From contig JAIRYB010000061.1 of NCBI GenBank assembly GCA_031267955.1, positions 1 to 19,183 on the forward strand: a stretch of 19,183 nucleotides of DNA, given 5' to 3'. The notes below the pieces were generated by a model. The model had not been told where the DNA came from, searched no databases, and saw nothing but the letters and a program-made list of their open reading frames with translations. The stretch's first letter is position 1, and the number at the start of each line of letters is the position of its first letter. The position numbers were made by a program, and so were the translations under genes. This document shows positions 15,008 to 19,183 of this stretch, piece after piece. This stretch comes from Spirochaetaceae bacterium (lineage in GTDB: Bacteria > Spirochaetota > Spirochaetia > Treponematales > Breznakiellaceae).

Positions 15008-15361
15008 ATGACAGGCATTAGAGAAGTATTGGCGGCTAATTTGAAAGAAAACCGCCGAAAATTGGGTTTAACGCAGGAAAGGCTGGCGGAAGAGGCCGAT
15101 GTGTCAACCCACTATATCGCCATGATCGAGACATGCAATAAATATCCCAAACCCGAAATGCTGGAACGCCTTGCCAAAGCTCTCGGCATTGAACCCTGCC
15201 AGCTTTTCAGCGTTTCAGCCGCCCCAGAAGAAGCCCTTGAACGTTTGCGCCAGTCGATTATTGCCGATGTAAAACAGGTTATGGCAGACATGAGGCAGGT
15301 TGTAAGGGAAACTATACAAGAAACCCTTGCCGGTAAATGCAAGGACAAAGACAGGGTATAG
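15008..15361 (+). CDS. XRE-family (Cro/CI-type) transcriptional regulator
   Basis: 117 residues from ATG 15008. A TTG at 14999 in the same frame has AAAAGG eight bases upstream and could be the true start, adding three residues. Residues 8-64 form a Cro/CI helix-turn-helix: ANLKENRRKLGLTQERLAEE, then VSTHYIAMIETCNKYPKPEM and ERLAKALGIEP. The rest is a charged amphipathic helix (SIIADVKQVMADMRQVVRETIQ) probably used for dimerisation. There is no sensor domain. It lies divergent from the barrel/lipoprotein pair and downstream of two direct repeats, so it may regulate itself and those genes. Composition is less GC-rich than mutL next door. Confidence 0.9.
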   Translation: MTGIREVLAANLKENRRKLGLTQERLAEEADVSTHYIAMIETCNKYPKPEMLERLAKALGIEPCQLFSVSAAPEEALERLRQSIIADVKQVMADMRQVVRETIQETLAGKCKDKDRV

Positions 15362-15365
15362 TCCT

Positions 15366-15405
15366 AAAAAAAGCGTTTTCAGCTAATCCGGGCGCGCTTA
15401 AACGC
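15366..15405 (-). terminator. Candidate terminator of the xseA-xseB-mutL operon
   Basis: On the minus strand, GCGTTT-A-AGC pairs with GCT-GA-AAACGC around a 12-base loop and is followed at once by seven Ts (15366-15372). It lies 45 bp past the mutL stop and just after the stop of the converging XRE gene. Confidence 0.5.
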
Positions 15406-15450
15406 GCGGGAGGAACGATTCAGCGGGATCTTTTGCTGGGCCGCCGTCCC

Positions 15451-17355
15451 TCACTCGATCCGCCGTACCGCGCGGAACAGATCTTCCCGGCTTATTTCTT
15501 TCCAGATGGGCCGGCCATGGGGGCAGCGCGGCACGGGCAGGCGCAGCGCCGCTTCGGCCAGGGCCAGGGCTGCCCCGTCGTCAAGGTAGTCCCCGTCCTT
15601 TACCGCCCCGTGGCAGGAAAGCGTGGCGGCCCAGCGTTCGGCCATATTCTCGCGCGATTTTCTCAGTTCCAGAATTTCCCGTACTGTCTCCGTATCGGAT
15701 AGTTTCCAGCTTTCGGGCAGGGCGCTTATGCGCCAGGAACCGCCTCCCCCTTCAATCCTGATGCCGAGTCTCGAAAAGGCGCCCCTCTCCTTTTCAAGAA
15801 AGCGGTCGCCCTCCTCGCCGTCGGTGGCAAAGGGGATGGGGACGAGCAGTTCCTGCGCGGGGACCTTCCCGGCCAGGACGCGATCGTACAGGAGCCGTTC
15901 GTGGGCCGCGTGCTGGTCGATGATAAAGAGCCGGTCCGCCCATTCAACTAGAATGAAGAGCGAGAAAACCCTTCCCGCAAGCCGCGGCCTTCCGCCCGGC
16001 GCGGCCCCGCTTTCCGGGGAGAAGCGCCGGCCCGCGTCCGAAACGGCGGCCCCCTCAGGCGACCCCCCCCCCCGCGCGCCCTGGCCGCTGCCATAGACCC
16101 CGGCCCCGTGTACGCCGGTGTTTTCCGTAGACGGCGCGGCGTTTGCCGGAACATACGCGCCCGCCCCGTCTGAAACCCGGAACCCCGGAAACGGCGCCGG
16201 GTTGTCCTCCAGGGCTTCCAGGGCAAGGCGCCTTACGCTTTCGCCCCCCGCACCCCCTTCAAACCAGGAAGGCGCGTCCGTCCCGCCGCCATTCCCGGAA
16301 ACCGCGCGGACGGGACCGGAAAAGGCCGCTCCAACCGCGAAACTGCGCCGGGCATAGTCGCCCAGCGCGGAAGTGATGGCGTGGTGTATGGCGCCGGGAT
16401 CGTGGAAACGGGCTTCCCGTTTCGCGGGGTGGATGTTGAAGTCCGCCAGGGAAGGATCGATGTCGATAAAGACAGCGCCTACCGGGTGGGTACCGTTGGG
16501 GAACCAGTGCTGAAGCCCGTATTCAAATGCCTGTATCAGGCTGAAATCCTGGATACGCCTGCCGTTCGCGAAACAGTATTGCTGCCGCCTGTCGGAACGG
16601 TAAAGCTCCGGCCCGCCCGCCACAATCACCGCCGAAAAGCCCGGTCCGCCCGCGGCAATTTCCCGGAGGAAAACCGCTTCCGCCCTGTCAAGAAGCGCCT
16701 GGGCAAAACGTTCTTTGTAGGAATTGGCGGGGGAAAAGCCGCATTTCAGTTTCCCGTCCTGGATAAAGCGGAAATTCAGCGCGGGGAAGGCGAGCGCCTT
16801 TTCAATAAAGACCTGGCGGCAAAGCTGCGCCTCGCTCCCCTCCCGCTTGAGGAAACGCTTGCGCGCGGGGATAGTATCGAAAAGCCTGAGAGCGCGCACA
16901 CTGGAACCTTTAACCCGGCTCGACCGGGTTAAACGTGTTTCGCTTGAACCGCCGGGGCCTGTTTCCAAAAGCCACGCCCCGCGGCCGTCCTCGCTCGACA
17001 GTATTTCAAGCCGGGAAACCGCCGCGGCCGCGGCAAGGGCCTCTCCCCGGAAACCCAGGGTTTCCGCGCTGTTAAGGTCTTCCAGGGACCGTATCTTGCT
17101 TGTGGCATGGGTTTCAAAACAAAGCTCAAGATCCTCCCTGCTCATGCCGCTCCCGTCGTCGATTACTTCGGCCCTCTGAATCCCGCCCCCTTCAATAACC
17201 GTCTCGCAGACAGAAGCGCCGCAGTCAATCGCGTTGTCCAGGAATTCCCGCACCAGCGCGGCGGGCCTGTCGATCACTTCGCCTGCGGCGATCTTCCGCG
17301 CTTCGGCGGGCGGCAGAATCTCTATCCGGCGGCGGCCCGTGCCAGGAAGATCCAT
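15451..17355 (-). CDS. mutL: DNA mismatch repair protein MutL (endonuclease type)
   Basis: 634 residues, normal for MutL. It couples mismatch recognition by MutS to strand removal. The N-terminal GHKL ATPase has IAAGEVIDRPAALVREFLDN (catalytic Glu37, Asn41; the usual second Glu is Asp40), DDGSGM (66-71), THATSKI and TLGFRGEAL. After a Gly/Ala/Pro-rich linker (about 350-455), the C-terminal domain carries DQHAAHER (480-487), SCHGAV (Cys581, His582) and CPHGRP (611-616), the metal-binding motifs of nicking MutL proteins found in bacteria without MutH. The start overlaps the xseB stop as TAATG, indicating translational coupling. The linker contains 11 consecutive Gs on the coding strand (16063-16073), a slippage-prone tract. 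Confidence 0.97.
   Translation of the reverse strand: MDLPGTGRRRIEILPPAEARKIAAGEVIDRPAALVREFLDNAIDCGASVCETVIEGGGIQRAEVIDDGSGMSREDLELCFETHATSKIRSLEDLNSAETLGFRGEALAAAAAVSRLEILSSEDGRGAWLLETGPGGSSETRLTRSSRVKGSSVRALRLFDTIPARKRFLKREGSEAQLCRQVFIEKALAFPALNFRFIQDGKLKCGFSPANSYKERFAQALLDRAEAVFLREIAAGGPGFSAVIVAGGPELYRSDRRQQYCFANGRRIQDFSLIQAFEYGLQHWFPNGTHPVGAVFIDIDPSLADFNIHPAKREARFHDPGAIHHAITSALGDYARRSFAVGAAFSGPVRAVSGNGGGTDAPSWFEGGAGGESVRRLALEALEDNPAPFPGFRVSDGAGAYVPANAAPSTENTGVHGAGVYGSGQGARGGGSPEGAAVSDAGRRFSPESGAAPGGRPRLAGRVFSLFILVEWADRLFIIDQHAAHERLLYDRVLAGKVPAQELLVPIPFATDGEEGDRFLEKERGAFSRLGIRIEGGGGSWRISALPESWKLSDTETVREILELRKSRENMAERWAATLSCHGAVKDGDYLDDGAALALAEAALRLPVPRCPHGRPIWKEISREDLFRAVRRIE
16063..16073 (-). 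repeat. G11 homopolymer tract inside mutL
   Basis: Eleven consecutive Cs on the plus strand, so Gs in the mutL coding strand, encode the ARGGG part of the linker before Ser432. Gain of one G puts a TGA in frame two codons later; loss of one shifts the whole endonuclease domain out of frame. It is the longest homopolymer seen in the window; other coding tracts reach about seven. Confidence 0.9.
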
Positions 17356-17591
17356 TATCCCTCGTCGTCAAAGAGGCCCAGATCCGCATCCTCCGATTCC
17401 GGCTTTGCCTCGGGGCCGTTCATCAGAATATCTATCCGGCTTTCTACCTTTTCCAGATCCTTTTCAAGCGACCTTGCAAGTTTTATCCCCTCTTCAAAAG
17501 CCTTGAGCGCGTCGTCAAGGGGAAGTTCCGGTTTGCGTATCTTTTCTCCCAGGGATTCGAGCCGCGCAAGCCTTTCCTCGAAATTTTTCAT
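17355..17591 (-). CDS. xseB: Exodeoxyribonuclease VII small subunit
   Basis: 78 residues starting MKNFEERLARLESLGEKIRK; AGAGG lies seven bases before ATG 17591. The protein is two antiparallel helices with the family signature LPLDDALKAFEEGIKLARSL in the middle and an acidic tail (ESEDADLGLFDDEG). Several copies bind one XseA to form the active exonuclease VII, which cuts single-stranded DNA from both ends. The start lies one base after the xseA stop and its stop overlaps the mutL start, so all three genes form one coupled unit. Confidence 0.95.
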   Translation of the reverse strand: MKNFEERLARLESLGEKIRKPELPLDDALKAFEEGIKLARSLEKDLEKVESRIDILMNGPEAKPESEDADLGLFDDEG

Positions 17592-17592
17592 A

Positions 17593-18873
17593 TCAACCTC
17601 TTTTTCCGCGAGCGTCGTTTTTATTGTTATCGGTATCACAGTTATTGGTATCGCGTTTACCGGTATTGCCGCCGCCGGTTTCTATGGAATCCGCCGTGGC
17701 GTTGATGATCCCATCCAGCGGCTGTATAACAAGTTCATCCCCCGGCTTTACCGCGCCCGAGGACCGGACCACCGCGCCGTTTTTTTTGAGCGTCACAAGG
17801 GAAAACCCCCGTTCCATCACTGTCATGGGGCTTGAAGCCTCAAGCGCGGTAAAGGCCAGGTCCAGCCTGATCCGCAGATCCCGCACGCGTTCGGCGATAG
17901 CGCTTAAAAGCGTTTCTTTCGCGTCGTCAAAGCGCACAAGGCGGGGCTGGAGGATGGCGCGGAAACGGTACTCCATATCTTCAACGCTGAAAGGTTTGAG
18001 CAGGAGGCGCACCCTGTCAAGCCGGGCGTTTATTGTTTCCCGCATGGTCCGTGACAGAACTTCTACTATATGAGCCGCGTCGTAACGCCCCTCGCTTACC
18101 AGTTCCGCGGCCGCCGAAGGGGTGGGCGCCCTTAAATCACAGGCAAAGTCCGAAAGGGCCCAGTCAATTTCATGCCCCACGGCGCTTACCACAGGTATGG
18201 CGGAGGCGGCCACCGCGCGTACCACAACATCTTCCGAAAACGGCAGCAGATCCTCAAGGGACCCGCCGCCGCGCCCCACGATAAGCACGTCCGCGAGCCT
18301 CCAGGCATTCGCCTGCTCGACGCGCCGGGCAATCGCCTCCGCGGCCCCCGCGCCCTGCACCGGGCAGGGCAGAATTACCACCCGCACGCCCGCGGCCCGC
18401 CGCTTCAGAATATTGAGTATATCGCGGACCGCCGCCCCTGTGGGGGAACTTACCACCCCGATAATCTCCGGAAAACGGGGGAGCGCCTTTTTCCGGGCCT
18501 CGTCAAAAAGCCCCTCCTCCGCGAGGAGCCGCTTGCGCTTTTCAAGAAGCGCCAGTATGTCGCCGGTCCCCGCCTGCTCCATTTCCTCGCAGATAATCTG
18601 GTAGCTCCCCCGCTGGGCGTAAACGGAAATCGCCCCGCGCACGCGCAGCAGCATCCCGTCTTTCGGTTCGAAGGCCAGGAACCTCAGCCTGTTCTTGAAC
18701 ATGACGCCGGAAATCGCGGCCCCCGTATCTTTCAGGGTAAAGTAAAGGTGCCCTGTGCTGGAAGGCCGGCAGTTGGAAAGCTCCCCTTCGACAAGCACCG
18801 TGCCGAATTCTCCTTCCAGCTTGAGCCTGATACGCTCGGTCAGTTCGGATACAGTAAATTTCGCGGTACTCAT
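17593..18873 (-). CDS. xseA: Exodeoxyribonuclease VII large subunit
   Basis: 426 residues from ATG 18873 (MSTAKFTVSELTERIRLKLE), the usual start; AGGAAG lies about ten bases upstream. The N-terminal OB-fold (8-100) binds single-stranded DNA (VEGELSNCRPSSTGHLYFTL). The catalytic core shows SSPTGAAVRD (142-151), GRGGGSLEDL (200-209), GHEIDWALSD (233-242) and DLRAPTPSAAAEL, followed by long helices that bind XseB. Exonuclease VII trims single-stranded DNA in repair and recombination, which fits its pairing with mutL. The last ~25 residues are an Asn/Asp/Lys-rich tail encoded by a degenerate 15-bp repeat and look dispensable. Confidence 0.96.
   Translation of the reverse strand: MSTAKFTVSELTERIRLKLEGEFGTVLVEGELSNCRPSSTGHLYFTLKDTGAAISGVMFKNRLRFLAFEPKDGMLLRVRGAISVYAQRGSYQIICEEMEQAGTGDILALLEKRKRLLAEEGLFDEARKKALPRFPEIIGVVSSPTGAAVRDILNILKRRAAGVRVVILPCPVQGAGAAEAIARRVEQANAWRLADVLIVGRGGGSLEDLLPFSEDVVVRAVAASAIPVVSAVGHEIDWALSDFACDLRAPTPSAAAELVSEGRYDAAHIVEVLSRTMRETINARLDRVRLLLKPFSVEDMEYRFRAILQPRLVRFDDAKETLLSAIAERVRDLRIRLDLAFTALEASSPMTVMERGFSLVTLKKNGAVVRSSGAVKPGDELVIQPLDGIINATADSIETGGGNTGKRDTNNCDTDNNKNDARGKRG
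17623..17667 (-). repeat. Degenerate 15-bp tandem repeat in the xseA tail
   Basis: Three contiguous units occur on the coding strand: AATACCGGTAAACGC, GATACCAATAACTGT and GATACCGATAACAAT. The last two match at 12 of 15 positions. They encode the polar tail NTGKRDTNNCDTDNN of XseA, five residues per unit, so copy-number change would keep the frame. Confidence 0.65.
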
Positions 18874-18929
18874 GAACCTGATCTTCCTGTTCGCCTGTAA
18901 CGCGCGGCCGTACGCCGGCGCGGGGATAG

Positions 18930-18942
18930 AGTCGTCACGACT
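18930..18942. promoter_or_regulatory. Palindrome at the xseA transcription start
   Basis: AGTCGT-C-ACGACT is a perfect 6-bp dyad beginning five bases downstream of the TATAAT in transcript direction, covering the expected start site. This is a typical place for a repressor operator. The protein that would bind it is unknown. Confidence 0.4.
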
Positions 18943-18946
18943 GTTT

Positions 18947-18975
18947 ATTATAGAGGGGCTTTCCCGGTAAGGCAA
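18947..18975 (-). promoter_or_regulatory. Promoter of the xseA-xseB-mutL operon
   Basis: Minus-strand TTGCCT (18970-18975), a 17-base spacer and a perfect TATAAT (18947-18952) lie 74-102 bp upstream of the xseA start. The transcript start should fall near 18940. It is the best sigma70-like promoter visible in the window. Confidence 0.65.
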
Positions 18976-19075
18976 GAGCCGCATGTTGCCTGCGGAACCG
19001 GCCGTTTTACATTTCAGGGCGGAATCCGGGCGCGGCCGGCGTCCCCGCGGCGGCTATACGTACTAAAACACGGCG

Positions 19076-19183
19076 TTAAAAACGCAGCCGGGCTTTCGCG
19101 GTAAAGATAAAACGGTTCCCCTGGGAAACGCCCGGCGGCAAAGGGCCGAGTTCCCCCCGCTTGCCGTCCCGGGCAAGGGCGTC
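19076..19183 (-). CDS. C-terminal end of an outer-membrane beta-barrel-like protein
   Basis: A minus-strand frame enters from the right edge and stops at TAA 19076-19078, giving 35 residues. It ends in NRFIFTAKARLRF: a final amphipathic strand with a terminal Phe, the C-terminal signature of BAM-inserted barrels. The upstream part (DALARDGKRGELGPLPPGVS) looks like a long loop. The rest of the gene is outside the window, so the family cannot be named. It lies 91 bp upstream of the -35 of xseA on the same strand. Confidence 0.5.
   Translation of the reverse strand, partial: DALARDGKRGELGPLPPGVSQGNRFIFTAKARLRF

Overview
The window is a GC-rich chromosomal segment that most likely comes from a spirochaete of the Treponema group (Treponematales). 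The evidence is gene content and protein style: a dnaJ-like/map/htrA cluster which, from memory, has the same order in Treponema pallidum; Treponema-style lipoproteins; outer-membrane barrels ending in Phe; and a helicase with spirochaete-like domain architecture. No rRNA, tRNA, insertion sequence or CRISPR array was seen.

Left part (1-5463). The 3' end of an outer-membrane barrel gene is followed by convergent serS. Next is a small graveyard holding the last ~34 codons of an mnmG (gidA) copy and a 5'-truncated HPt phosphotransfer module. After it comes a large DinG-family helicase whose N-terminus is a RadC-like JAB/JAMM domain with all expected metal and catalytic residues.

Middle part (5460-12943). 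A two-gene unit on the minus strand encodes an Rrf2/IscR-type regulator with three cysteines and an unrecognised multi-pass membrane protein with repeated winged-helix-like modules. About 700 bp of non-coding sequence follows, with a chain of perfect short-loop hairpins and two copies of a 96-bp repeat. On the plus strand come a J-domain/TPR protein, methionine aminopeptidase, and the HtrA protease, then a second hairpin-rich element and an M18 aminopeptidase that ends in a clear terminator. This stretch is largely a protein maturation and quality-control neighbourhood.

Right part (13063-19183). A lower-GC insert-like stretch carries a lipoprotein, a small barrel-like secreted protein and an XRE-type regulator preceded by direct repeats one 21-bp step apart. 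The DNA-repair operon xseA-xseB-mutL follows on the minus strand, translationally coupled, with a good sigma70-like promoter and a candidate terminator. The mutL linker holds an 11-base G tract, so MutL could be switched on and off by slippage. The window ends in the C-terminus of another outer-membrane barrel protein.

The most notable observations are the G11 tract in mutL, the JAB-DinG fusion, the Rrf2/membrane-winged-helix pair, and the hairpin-chain repeats. I see no complete, obviously novel defence or mobile system.
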